Source: Stentor coeruleus
Lineage: Eukaryota > Ciliophora > Heterotrichea > Heterotrichida > Stentoridae
Assembly: GCA_001970955.1 (NCBI GenBank)
Contig: MPUH01000059.1
Coordinates: 1-64,000 of the forward strand
Reading direction: 5' to 3'
DNA length: 64,000 nt
Shown: positions 10,409-20,398 of the stretch, piece by piece
How positions within the stretch are numbered: position 1 is the stretch's first letter
Layout: each line of letters starts with the position of its first letter
Position numbers and translations under genes: made by a program
Notes under the pieces: model-generated
Databases searched by the model: none
What the model was told of the DNA's origin: nothing
The model's input: only the letters and a program-made list of their open reading frames with translations

Positions 10409-12847
10409 ATGGAAGACTACCCAATGCGACTTTATGTTTCATTAAAGTATTTCGTTATTCATTGGCCAAGACAAGAATCTTACCTCGTCCTTGAGCGTAA
10501 CACCCAAAGGATCTACTCAACAAATACATTTAATTTTTCTGGCAAAGGTCTTACCCCAGATGAAATTTTATACATTGACATCTATTTTTTCCTTGGGGTT
10601 ATCCCTATAGAAACTGTTCTTTATATTGCTGTTGTAACCAAAGCTGAGTCTAAAGGTAAAATTCTTGGTAAAACAATATACGAAATAAGCGAAATTGAAC
10701 TTATAGAATTTAATCGTTCAGAAGACCCGAAAAACCTTGAAAATTCCAAAACCAGCATAAAAAAACTCTTATCAACCGGGTTTTACTTCTCTTTTGACTA
10801 TAGTTTAACATTAAGTATCAGCTATGAAAGTCAAGGTGGCACTTTACATGATGAAAGCGACAAGAGGTTTTATTGGAATTTCGAACTTTACAAGGAGTTT
10901 ATATCTCAAGATATAAACACTTTATGGTTTGTCCCAATAATCCAAGGTTTTTTCAGTGTTTTTCATGGTGATGCTGTTGTTTTGGCCCTTGTGTCAAGAC
11001 GAAGCTGTGAACGAGCTGGAACAAGATACAACTGCCGAGGTATAGACGAAAACGGAAATGTGGCGAATTTCGTTGAAACAGAACAGATCCTCATTGTCAC
11101 AGACAACATTTTTTCATATACACAAATCCGAGGTTCTGTACCTTTATACTGGGGACAATCAGGAATCACAGCACAATTATCTTTTACTAAATCCCGGGAA
11201 ATGAGTATTACAGCTTTTTGTCATCATGCAGATAGGCTTATAGAAAAATATGGGCATATAACCATGATAAACCTTCTTTCATCATCAAAAGCTTTTGAAT
11301 ATAATCTGACAAATGAATGGGAAGCTATATTCAATAAAGTTTATTCTAATTATAGCCAACATCTATCATATACATATTTCGATTTTCATTCAAATTGTAA
11401 AGGCCAAAAGTTCCATAAAATCAATTTACTCATAGAAAGGATTTCAAATTTTTTACAATATTATTGTTATTATAGCTCTGATGGTTCAAAACAACAAGGA
11501 GTTATTAGGACAAATTGTTTAGATTGTTTAGATCGGACAAATGTTGTACAAAGTTCTATATCATGGGATGTGCTTATGAATATGTTAAGAAAAGTTAATA
11601 TGGATTATGTTATAAAACAAGATGCAAGTTTTGTAAGAGCTTTTAAGTTACAATGGGCTGATAATGGAGATTATCTTAGTTATCAATATACAGGAACAGG
11701 ATCTACAATATCTGCAGTAACAAGAGAAGGTAGTCTTGGATTAAAAGGGCTTATAATGCATGGAATAACTTCTATAAATAGGTTTTATAATGCTACAGTT
11801 CATGATGATGTTAAGCAAATTTCAATAGATGCTGTATTGAGAAAAAAAAACAAGACTCAGATTGTTAATAAAATTGAAGAAGAACTTAATAAATGTAGTC
11901 AAGAATATTCACAGTTTATTGATATACGTATAAGAGTTGTTACTTGGGATTTGTGTGGGAATAAATTAGGATTTATTAATGAAATTACAGTTAGTGAAGA
12001 CTTTTGTAATATTGTGATTTTTGCATTTCAACAAGTGTCTGAGTTTGGTTTATATGAAGATTTACTTGTATCAGCTATGGCAGGATATGCTTTACTTAAA
12101 ATTATTTGTATAGAAGACTCAGCTCTTGTGGTTTTTGTTGAAGATCGGCTTATTGAAGATGTGACAATGTTTGATCATGATTCAGTTTATTTACCTTATA
12201 AAGGGAAGATTAGTAATAAAAAAGCCCTTACTGTGATTTTTGAATTATATGATTCATCTTTTGCCTTTGTCGCATGTCATTTAGTTAGTGGGACTGATAA
12301 CAACTCAGCACGTAAAGAACAAATTAGGTATATTCATTCACAGAGTTTTGGATCTAGTGAAAAACTTTTAGAAGACTTTGATTGTAAAATACTCTTTGGG
12401 AATTTGAACTTTAGAGTTAACTTGTGCACATTTCAGATTTTATCATATTTGAATGATGAGAATTATGAGGAATTATTTAAAACTGAACAATTAACACATA
12501 ATTTGAAGTATGGGTATTTACCTGGTTATAAAGAGCCTGAAATTACTTTTCCTCCAACGTATCCTTATGTGGAAGGTAGTGATGAATATGATAGATTGAA
12601 ATCTAGAGGACCATCTTGGTGTGATAGGGTTTTATATAGTGGAAAACTTATCCCTCAAATTTATAAGGATTTAAAAATCATAGCTTCAAGTCATAGACCT
12701 GTTGAAGCACAATTTGTCCTTCAGGTTAAAAAAGTTAATCAGGAACTGAAAAAAGAAACAGAAAGTAGGCTTTATGAGGAATTATCACCACGACCTTTGG
12801 GCAGTTTACCCAAAATGACCTGTGCCAAAGACTTAATCTGCAGCTAA
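10409..12847 (+). CDS. Synaptojanin-like protein: SAC phosphatase plus degenerate 5-phosphatase domain
   Basis: 812 aa, starting MEDYPMRLYV at the first ATG after a TATAATATT element; an in-frame TTG six bases upstream is not needed. Residues ~50-450 form a SAC domain with the catalytic CX5R motif C370LDCLDR376T, which removes 4- or 3-phosphates from PI(4)P-type lipids. Residues ~505-790 have the fold of an inositol-polyphosphate 5-phosphatase: SWCDRVLY and the HLVSG histidine remain. The metal and catalytic motifs are altered: TWN is TWD, the QE motif is Q541-Q542, GDLN is G-N665-L-N667, and SDHRP is S-S761-H-R-P. Known synaptojanins have both activities. Here I infer an active SAC domain and a 5-phosphatase pseudo-domain. 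No C-terminal proline-rich tail is present. Confidence 0.9.
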   Translation: MEDYPMRLYVSLKYFVIHWPRQESYLVLERNTQRIYSTNTFNFSGKGLTPDEILYIDIYFFLGVIPIETVLYIAVVTKAESKGKILGKTIYEISEIELIEFNRSEDPKNLENSKTSIKKLLSTGFYFSFDYSLTLSISYESQGGTLHDESDKRFYWNFELYKEFISQDINTLWFVPIIQGFFSVFHGDAVVLALVSRRSCERAGTRYNCRGIDENGNVANFVETEQILIVTDNIFSYTQIRGSVPLYWGQSGITAQLSFTKSREMSITAFCHHADRLIEKYGHITMINLLSSSKAFEYNLTNEWEAIFNKVYSNYSQHLSYTYFDFHSNCKGQKFHKINLLIERISNFLQYYCYYSSDGSKQQGVIRTNCLDCLDRTNVVQSSISWDVLMNMLRKVNMDYVIKQDASFVRAFKLQWADNGDYLSYQYTGTGSTISAVTREGSLGLKGLIMHGITSINRFYNATVHDDVKQISIDAVLRKKNKTQIVNKIEEELNKCSQEYSQFIDIRIRVVTWDLCGNKLGFINEITVSEDFCNIVIFAFQQVSEFGLYEDLLVSAMAGYALLKIICIEDSALVVFVEDRLIEDVTMFDHDSVYLPYKGKISNKKALTVIFELYDSSFAFVACHLVSGTDNNSARKEQIRYIHSQSFGSSEKLLEDFDCKILFGNLNFRVNLCTFQILSYLNDENYEELFKTEQLTHNLKYGYLPGYKEPEITFPPTYPYVEGSDEYDRLKSRGPSWCDRVLYSGKLIPQIYKDLKIIASSHRPVEAQFVLQVKKVNQELKKETESRLYEELSPRPLGSLPKMTCAKDLICS

Positions 12848-14324
12848 ACAGGTTATAATGTAATTTAGATAGTAAGAAATATGTGTTAATTTATATCATT
12901 TAAGTTATTTCTAAGATAATAAACTTTGCTTTTCAAAAAAAATATTATCAGTCAAGTTATTATTCATAAAATTGCAATATAAACATATGATTTTTTGAAC
13001 TATAATGTAATTTAGATAGTAAGAAATATGTGTTAATTTATATCATTTAAGTTATTTCTAAGATAATAAACTTTGCTTTTTAAAAAAAATATTATCAGTC
13101 AAGTTATTATTCATAAAATTGCAATATAAACATATGATTTTTTGAGGTCACTTAGAATTTTTTAGCAAAAAAATCAAAGAAAAGAAAATTTTACGATAAA
13201 CTAGTAAAGAAAAAAATGGTTGGCTAAAGCAAAAAGATATAGAGAATTTAAAATTTACTCACTAGCTACAAGAAAATATAGATATAAATTATATCCGCCT
13301 TTTATGGATGCTGAGAATGTATCCTTTTAGGGAACTAAGTTTCCTGATAATAGAAAATATATCATTTCAACAGAAAGGGACCAAAATATGAAAATGTAAC
13401 CATATAGTTGTAAAAGATATTATTTGTATTTTTTGTCTATAAATTTATTATAATGGATGAACAAATAAAAAGGATACAAAAAATATCTTTGATATAATTA
13501 ATAATGTAAGAGTGGTTAATGGTATAAATGAAGAAATACTTGATAAAGTAAGATAAGGGAGTATTAAAAGGCTATCGCTGCAAAGAAAAAAAATCGATGC
13601 TTTGAAAATATTAAAATGATTGGCTTGGGGAAAAGGAAAACGCTTTTTAAAAATTTTAAATATGCATACATGATATTTTGGAAAACAATATAATTATAAA
13701 GAGTATAGTTTAATATTTTCTAAACAATGATTGTTTTGCTATCTATTGAAAAAAATCAGAATTTTTTTTTGATAAAGAGTATTATAGAATAGATTATGTG
13801 GCAGGCTTTTCACATAATTTTATCAGAATACAAAAATTGAATATTGTATTAAATATAATTAATTACTAATTTTAAGATATTTGCAAAACGATAGTTTTTT
13901 AGGCATATGAGAAAGAAAATTAGTATTTATTAGTAAACTTAATAGTTTTTAGCATTCAAGTCTTATAATATTAAAATTATAATAGAATATATAATTAAAG
14001 TAATAAATATTTCAATTACACACATATAATTTAATCTAATCATTCATCTTAAACTCCTATATAACTTAATTTATTTTTATTTTTATCTAAATTCATCCAG
14101 TTAAATCTTTTATTTAAGTTATTTTAAACTAAAAATACTTTAGCAATTATTTCTTCATTTAAAGCAATTTCTTTACAAACCAGACCTCTTAGTAAATTTT
14201 TAAAAAGACTCATTGAAAAATAACCCTAAAAAAAAAATCATTTTAGCTTATTATTTTATCAAATCCATATACAAATTTATTCACACTAAATCTAATCAAG
14301 CGATTACACCTAATAATCAGATAA
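12848..14324. other. Intergenic region with a 147-bp tandem repeat and possible decayed coding sequence
   Basis: Holds the repeat at 12854-13147 and, at ~13215-13400, a stretch with coding-like composition and stops (see findings). The rest is AT-rich, becoming C/A-rich before the FYVE gene. No intact gene seen. Confidence 0.45.
12854..13147. repeat. 147-bp tandem duplication
   Basis: Copy 1 (12854-13000) begins TATAATGTAATTTAGATAGT seven bases after the SAC stop codon. Copy 2 (13001-13147) is nearly identical. No N lies between them. Confidence 0.9.
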
Positions 14325-15143
14325 ATGAGTTTTAATAAGCCATTGAGAAGCATGAGTAATTTCAAAGATTCTGTGAGCTCAGCAGGTAGTTTTGGAAGTT
14401 TTAACTCTTCAACATCAAGTTTTTCACGATTAGGATCCTTGGCAAATGATGATGATTTCAAAGAGCACAAGCAATGTTACATATGCAATAGGAAATTCAC
14501 AATAACTATGAGAAGACATCACTGCAGAGACTGCAAAGAATCAGTTTGTGATGAACATAGTGTTATTAGATATATGCGTGAAGGTAAATCAAAGAAACTT
14601 CGTATTTGCGACAACTGCGATAAAAAACATATTAAACTTGAGCTCCAAGAGAATATGCTAAATGAAATAACAGCTCTAAAAGCTCAGATTGATAAAGCTT
14701 CAGAACTCAACGAGCGTCTTTATCGAGAAAAATACGAACGGACAGCACGTAAAAATAACCTTGAAATGAAAATTGTGACAACCGAGCAAGAAGCCAAAAG
14801 AAAAGAAGAAGATTTAGAAAACCGGCTTAAAGAAGAAATTGACTCAAATGCCAAAGCTAAAGCTCGGATTGCAGATTATATGAAAAGGATTGAAGAAATG
14901 AAAGAAACTGAACAAGAAATCACAAGCAAACTCACTGAAGAGACCCAAAAGTCAATAAAACTCAAAAGTGAAAAAGAAGCGAAAGAGGCTGAAAAACTCA
15001 GACTTGAAGAACAAGAGTCTAAGCTTCAAAGTAATATAAAAGACTTATTCCAAATAGACGACCTTAAAAAACTCGCCTGTGAAGATTGTAATAGAAAACT
15101 CGCTTTATTAGAAAAACCAAGAATGTCATTAGTATTAAAATAA
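14325..15143 (+). CDS. FYVE-type zinc finger, coiled-coil protein
   Basis: 272 aa. A Ser-rich N-terminus (~1-45) is followed by a FYVE-like finger at ~48-105: CYIC, then MRRHHCRDCKESVC, then CDNC. The RRHHCR basic patch is the phosphatidylinositol-3-phosphate binding signature of FYVE domains; the usual N-terminal WxxD is replaced by a DDDFKEH segment. Residues ~105-250 are a charged, Lys/Glu-rich coiled coil, and a late CEDC pair precedes the C-terminus. Expected role: an endosomal PI3P-binding tether or effector, as inferred from the domain. The next region on the other strand is a decayed gene. Confidence 0.85.
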   Translation: MSFNKPLRSMSNFKDSVSSAGSFGSFNSSTSSFSRLGSLANDDDFKEHKQCYICNRKFTITMRRHHCRDCKESVCDEHSVIRYMREGKSKKLRICDNCDKKHIKLELQENMLNEITALKAQIDKASELNERLYREKYERTARKNNLEMKIVTTEQEAKRKEEDLENRLKEEIDSNAKAKARIADYMKRIEEMKETEQEITSKLTEETQKSIKLKSEKEAKEAEKLRLEEQESKLQSNIKDLFQIDDLKKLACEDCNRKLALLEKPRMSLVLK

Positions 15144-15195
15144 CTAAATTACTTATCACGTAAATTTTATTTCCATGTCTTTTAGCAGCTTGATT

Positions 15196-15930
15196 TCATT
15201 CCTGCTTTAATTGCATAAATTTAGAATCTACTGATTTCTCGTTAAGATCCTTATATTTTTCCATTTTATTCTCGTATTTAAAAGCTAAAGAACTAAAGGT
15301 GATTTCATCAATTCTTTTTAATTGCATAAATTTAGAATCTACTGATTTCTCGTTAAGATCTTTATATTTTTCCATTTTATTCTCGTATTTAAAAGCTAAA
15401 GAACTAAAGGTGATTTCATCAATTCCTAATTGCTTACACATTTCATCTGTTAAGGTAATTTTAACTAAAACATATGCTGAAGGGTTGCTTAATAGGATAC
15501 CCAGCTAATTTGTAATCGAAGTCTTTCTTTAGGTTTCTAAATCATAGTGTTCTGGCATTGGATACCCTTCACATATATCTCCTGACAGCGTTTGAAAACT
15601 TATCATTACTTCTTGTACTTCTGGGTCTATTACATGATTTTATATTGCTGATGTTAATGAACTTTCTTATAAATTTTGCTCAGAACATATCTTGAGGACT
15701 GATTCTTGACACATTTTCTGTTGTTGATACATCATCATCTCGAATACACATTCTTTACATTTTTCAAGCATTTTTTGGGAAAATTGTTGATAGTGTTTAG
15801 AAATTATGAATTTAAGAATTAAGATATTTGCTACATCAGCTCGATAATATTGAAGATCATCTGAATATTATCTTTCTTATCCTTTAGCATTTAGCTCATT
15901 GCCAATTTACTAGCACGCTTAAGTATAAGA
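15196..15930 (-). pseudogene. Decayed protein-coding gene with internal duplication
   Basis: On the minus strand several stretches read as good protein in different frames. One, at ~15860-15670, contains YRADVANILILKFIISKH and a Cys-bearing stretch (KMLEKCKECVFEMMMYQQQK). Others contain EVQEVMISFQTLSGDICEG (~15630-15570) and KITLTDEMCKQLGIDEITF (~15470-15410). They are separated by stops and frame changes that no 15/16-nt intron removes. The 3' part is duplicated (111 bp, 37 codons, in frame; 15206-15316 and 15317-15427). I do not recognise the family. The most likely reading is a host gene that has lost function; a gene with many sequencing errors is less likely. Confidence 0.55.
15206..15427. 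repeat. 111-bp tandem duplication
   Basis: Copies 15206-15316 and 15317-15427 are nearly identical (gatccttat versus gatctttat) and abut without an N. The length is a multiple of three. Confidence 0.9.
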
Positions 15931-16890
15931 ATCAGTTGTCTTTGTCGGATTGGTGAAGATTTGGGGGGGAAATAGGAATTTTATGCAGATAATAATACAA
16001 ATGATATGGGAATTAGTTTTTTGTTATTGTAAGCTTATAAGTTTGAGAATTTAAAAGTTAGGAAGTTTTAAGTTTTAGTAAATAATGATGATTTTTTGTT
16101 GTTCTAAATAATGGATATGCACTGATAGGCTTAAGATATAAAGTTTGAAAGGTTTAATTTTTAAGAGAAAGTAGTGGTTATATTTATAATGTTTTGAGGG
16201 ATAAGTTTCGTTAATATTATGATAAAACAAGTTCAGGATTTTTAATAATATTGTATTTTATATAAAAGGAAAATGCTATTTACTACTTAAATTTATATAT
16301 AAAGCATAGTTATTTATAATTATTGTTTAGTTTATATTATGTTATATGCAAACTTTATTCATAGTCATCTAATTCTAAAAAAAACTAATCTACTAAAATT
16401 CTGATTATATAAAAGCACTTATCACAAAAATAATTCATCCAAGTACTCAAATAATTATAAAAAAATCTAATCTACTAAAATTCTGATTATATAAAAGCAC
16501 TTATCACAAAAATAACTCATCCAAGTGCTCAAAAACAATATAAACCATGGTTAAACTATTACAATAACAAATTAATCTTAATAAACTATATTTCTAATAT
16601 ATGATAACAAAAAAAATACATTCTGAGCAAGCCATAATTTTCTAAAATAATTCTGATCCTCCATAATAAACAAAAATTTATAACTAAATAACACAAAATC
16701 ATCTCAACCCCTAATCATCTCTAGACTTCTAAACATCAACAAAAGCTTTAAGAATTCCTTCTAACCGTATAAAGAAAAAATACTGACTAACCCTATCCTC
16801 ATCACCCTCTCTATTTACAATTTTTTCATAATATAAATTCCTTATCTAAAAAAACCTTTAAAAAATCATCAAAATTCCTCTTCAATAAAT
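15931..16890. other. Intergenic region with a short tandem duplication
   Basis: AT-rich, becoming C/A-rich towards the next + gene. A ~72-nt segment (AATCTACTAAAATTCTG...) occurs at ~16386-16457 and again at ~16468-16539. No gene seen. Confidence 0.5.
16386..16539. repeat. Direct repeat, 82-nt period
   Basis: Both copies start TAATCTACTAAAATTCTGAT and end near CATCCAAGT(A/G)CTCAA. They have a few mismatches and no N. Confidence 0.8.
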
Positions 16891-17415
16891 ATGAGTTCAA
16901 GTCTTAGCCTTTCAAATGACTTCAAAATCCGTAAAAATTTTTCTTTGTCAGGCTCATTTAAGCTTGAAATCCAAGAGTTCTCATTAAAGCTCAAACTCCA
17001 AGAAAAATTAAACCTCCCGCTATGCAAAGGAAAATATTTTCGTTTCTTAGTCAAACTGGTGAATAAATCTGGCATCCCATTACCCAAACATGAGAAACTT
17101 AAACTTGAAGCGAAGCTTTTTACTTCAGTCAAACCCCATCGTGAAATTATTTACAGTATGAATGGAAGTGAAATTCTTAAAGGTTCGAAGTTTTCTGAAC
17201 TTGTTTATGATGAAAAAATTGATATGCATATAGCAAGTTTCAAGCTTCAGATAAGTGATGTGAGTTCTAATTTCTCAGGGTTTAATTTAGTTGTCCATGT
17301 TCATGAAAATGATTTCTTACAGAAGGCTGGATTTATGATCAAACCTTTATTAGTAAAGGATATAATTGTGATGTCTAAAGAACGAATATGCAAAAAATTA
17401 AGACTGAGTAAATAA
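16891..17415 (+). CDS. Hypothetical protein, possible beta-sandwich
   Basis: 174 aa. After a Ser/Leu-rich N-terminus the sequence alternates hydrophobic and polar residues in beta-strand-length blocks (YFRFLVKLVNKSG, LKLEAKLFTSV, IASFKLQISDVSS, FNLVVHVHE), suggesting an all-beta domain. There is no signal peptide, membrane segment or catalytic motif. The start follows a C/A-rich flank. I do not recognise a family; an immunoglobulin- or C2-like fold is only an impression. It is convergent with the coiled-coil gene at 17821. Confidence 0.65.
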   Translation: MSSSLSLSNDFKIRKNFSLSGSFKLEIQEFSLKLKLQEKLNLPLCKGKYFRFLVKLVNKSGIPLPKHEKLKLEAKLFTSVKPHREIIYSMNGSEILKGSKFSELVYDEKIDMHIASFKLQISDVSSNFSGFNLVVHVHENDFLQKAGFMIKPLLVKDIIVMSKERICKKLRLSK

Positions 17416-17820
17416 AGAATGATATAAGTTTAGGTATTGTATGCTATTATTTTGTTTAATTTTTATCTATTTTATTATAATTCCTACCATTGTTTTCTAA
17501 TGCTCTGCTGGATATACAGAAAAAAATATAGTTATTAAAGTAAATTATATTATTTATAAGAGTCTTAAAACAAACCTAGAGTATTTTATCTTTGTAATAC
17601 ATAACAACAAAATCACTAATAAAGCTTATATTAATCAATATTTATTGCAATTAAAACTTATGATTTACCTGAAACTAGAAGTAAGAATTCATATTTATTA
17701 ATTTTAGAGTTCGATAATAAATTCGATTTTTTGCATTTTTTACAGTCATCACGATTTTTTTTATAAGAAATTTTAATTATCAGTCAAAACCTTAGCCAAT
17801 AAACATAATAATAAAACTAA
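17416..17820. other. Convergent intergenic spacer
   Basis: AT-rich 3' flanks of two convergent genes; nothing recognisable. Confidence 0.5.
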
Positions 17821-19368
17821 TTATTTAGGAGAAGATTCATTAAACGACAGTTCCTTTGATGAACTTTTTGATGGAGAACTACTTTGATATCCTGTACTAC
17901 TATTTATAAGTACTCTCTTATACTTATCTATTTTGCTATTAGATATAACAAGTTCAGCTTCAAGGTCAATAATTTTTTCTTCAAGTTGTAAGCATTTAGG
18001 TTGAAATTTCAGATCTTTTTCTAAATCCTCTCTAGCTTGACTATATTCTCTTAATAATTTCTCATAACTTTCTCTTAAAGTATTTATTTCTGAAATTTTT
18101 TCCTCAGACATTTCCCCCATTTGTGTTGAGGTTTTACGTGAATGAACTCCATCTTTTAACTTTTTCCTTAGAGAATTAAGCTCTTCTGCTTGTTGGCTGC
18201 ATTCGTCTAAAAGTTTTTGGTATTTTTCTTCTGATCGTTTAAGTTCTTGGGAAAGTTCTTGAATTTTTATGTTTTTAAGCTCTAATGTTGATTGTAATGA
18301 ACTTGAGAGTTCTTTGTAGTAGGCACTTTCTTTGGATTTATGTAAGGATTTACTATGATGTTTGGCTGGGGTGAGCTTTTTATCGTCTAAAGTGGCAAGG
18401 GATTTACGAAGATCTCTGAAGCGATTTTTTTGCATTTTTGACTTGAGTTTTTGCCTTTCGTACACTTTTAAGATTTTCATGTTTTCTTTTTCTAGCTCTT
18501 TGTTGATTTCGCTTAGGAGGTGGTTTTCTACTCCTAGTGCGTGGAGTTTTTCTGAACTTTCTTCTATGGTTCGTTGTAGTACTTCAAGTTTTGTATGGAA
18601 GATACTGTTTTTACATTCAGAATCTTCTAAATTTTTCTCATATACTCTATTACATTTTGCAAGTTCTTTTTTAAGATTCAGTATCTCATCATTCTTTTCT
18701 TTTAACTCAACATCATATTTTTTCTCACATTCTTTCGGTTTGAACTTTCTAATTAATTGACTCACAACACCAAAAATATTACTAAGTTTTTTTTCGTTGT
18801 CTCTTGATCTTGACATAACTTTAGATATCAAAGATTCATATTCATAGCCCATCTTCTTATTTTGAAATTCTACTATGTTTTTTACTTTACCCAACTGCGA
18901 ATTATTATCTGTTGTATTCGACATGTAATCTGAAATCCTCGCTTTCAATTTACTGTTTTCGTATTCTAGCATTTTTCTTGAGTTTAATTCTTTTTCCAAT
19001 TGCTTTTTAAGATTTTCTGTACTTTTATTAGTATCGGCTGGTCCTTGAGAGGATTTTTTTATTTCTAAAATTTCTTCTGTTTTTTCAAGCAGTCGTTTCT
19101 CAAGATTTGTTATCTCTTTCCTACTAGCCCAAAGTTCTTCTTTTAATATATTCACATCAGATGTTTGCTGAAAATCTTTCAAAGCCTTGTAAAATCTGGC
19201 TGAATTTCCAAAAATTTTCGTAGTATTTGATTCCTGAGAACCTGTTGGGGTGTATTCTGGTGAACCATATCGAGCTGAAAAACTTCCTTCTTGCATATCA
19301 TAAGAAAGTTCGTTATAGACAAACTTTTGCTGCATTTTCTCAAGTGAAGGCTTTTCAAGATAACTCAT
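17821..19368 (-). CDS. Long coiled-coil protein
   Basis: 515 aa. Apart from a Ser/Tyr-rich head (~1-65) and a Ser-rich tail, it is almost continuous heptad-like, Glu/Lys/Leu-rich sequence (for example EEKIIDLEAELVISNSKI). One stretch around residues 315-345 is very basic (KLKSKMQKNRFRDLRKSLAT). Likely a structural or scaffold protein, as is common for centriole, basal-body or cytoskeletal proteins in ciliates, but no family marker supports a specific call. The ATG directly follows TATATA. Confidence 0.75.
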   Translation of the reverse strand: MSYLEKPSLEKMQQKFVYNELSYDMQEGSFSARYGSPEYTPTGSQESNTTKIFGNSARFYKALKDFQQTSDVNILKEELWASRKEITNLEKRLLEKTEEILEIKKSSQGPADTNKSTENLKKQLEKELNSRKMLEYENSKLKARISDYMSNTTDNNSQLGKVKNIVEFQNKKMGYEYESLISKVMSRSRDNEKKLSNIFGVVSQLIRKFKPKECEKKYDVELKEKNDEILNLKKELAKCNRVYEKNLEDSECKNSIFHTKLEVLQRTIEESSEKLHALGVENHLLSEINKELEKENMKILKVYERQKLKSKMQKNRFRDLRKSLATLDDKKLTPAKHHSKSLHKSKESAYYKELSSSLQSTLELKNIKIQELSQELKRSEEKYQKLLDECSQQAEELNSLRKKLKDGVHSRKTSTQMGEMSEEKISEINTLRESYEKLLREYSQAREDLEKDLKFQPKCLQLEEKIIDLEAELVISNSKIDKYKRVLINSSTGYQSSSPSKSSSKELSFNESSPK

Positions 19369-20398
19369 TATATATGTAATAATAGTTTTTAATTTTAAAT
19401 ATATACGATTATTATTTTTACTATTACAAATTATAATCGAAAAGATAGGAGTGGGCTATTTTTTTTATGTATAAATCTACGAAAAGATTTNATTTTTTTT
19501 ATGTATAAATCTACGAAAAGATTTAGGCAAAACGCTTGTAGTTGTTTATCTGAATTTTGTATAGAATATCAAGCAAAAAAAGCTTAACGTCATAATGCAA
19601 TTTTTTATTGTATGTGTTTAATCTAGCTATTGTTTGACGGAATAAAAAAATTATTCAAAGAATTAAAGGATTATCAACTTTAATACCTAATAAATTTAAA
19701 GTCGCCATAATAAAAATTAACTTATAAATTAATACTAGTAGTATGGTTTTTTGGAGCTTCTGCATATATCTTTAAGACCGACCAAACAATAATCTCTATA
19801 GTAAGTTTTAAAGAAACTTACAATCTCATAAATTAAATATTTATCCACTAGCTAATATAAAATTTCTTTACATTTCTAGTCTAAACAAAGGGAAAAACTT
19901 TTAATAAAAACCAAATCATCATTCCTCAATTCAAATCCTTCCCCTTCCACCTCCCATACAAGCCAATCCCAAACATAACCCAATAAAAATCTAAAACGTT
20001 ATTTCAATCTAGTCAAAAATCGACAAATTCAGATAAATTTTTCAAATTAGCATCTTCCCATCAGCAATCTTTCTTAGCATTAAACCTTTTCATTTTATAA
20101 CCAACACCTCCCAATTATCCACATTCTCATCATTCCACATTAAGAAAAATTCCTTTATCTCATCCAAAAGACCCACCATTATCAAAAAAATCCTTTTAAC
20201 CTTTTCAATATCAAACCCAAAATACAATAATTTTTTATTCTAAAACTAAAATAGGGTATCTTTCAATATACCTTCTAATCAAAACTAACCCTTTATCTCT
20301 ATTAAAATCTTGATATTAGAAAGAAGTAATTCAACGCTACTACTTACAGAATGAATTCCATTATGTAATTTTGAATTTAATTCTATGGTTATAAAAAT
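19369..20398. promoter_or_regulatory. Divergent intergenic region
   Basis: Separates the coiled-coil gene (-) and the Myb gene (+). It contains an assembly overlap at 19458-19524. From about 19880 it is C/A-rich, ending in a TATAAAAATATG start context for the Myb gene. No gene seen. Confidence 0.4.
19458..19524. repeat. Unmerged contig overlap around N at 19491
   Basis: 33-nt copies at 19458-19490 and 19492-19524, identical, flanking a single N. Confidence 0.9.
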
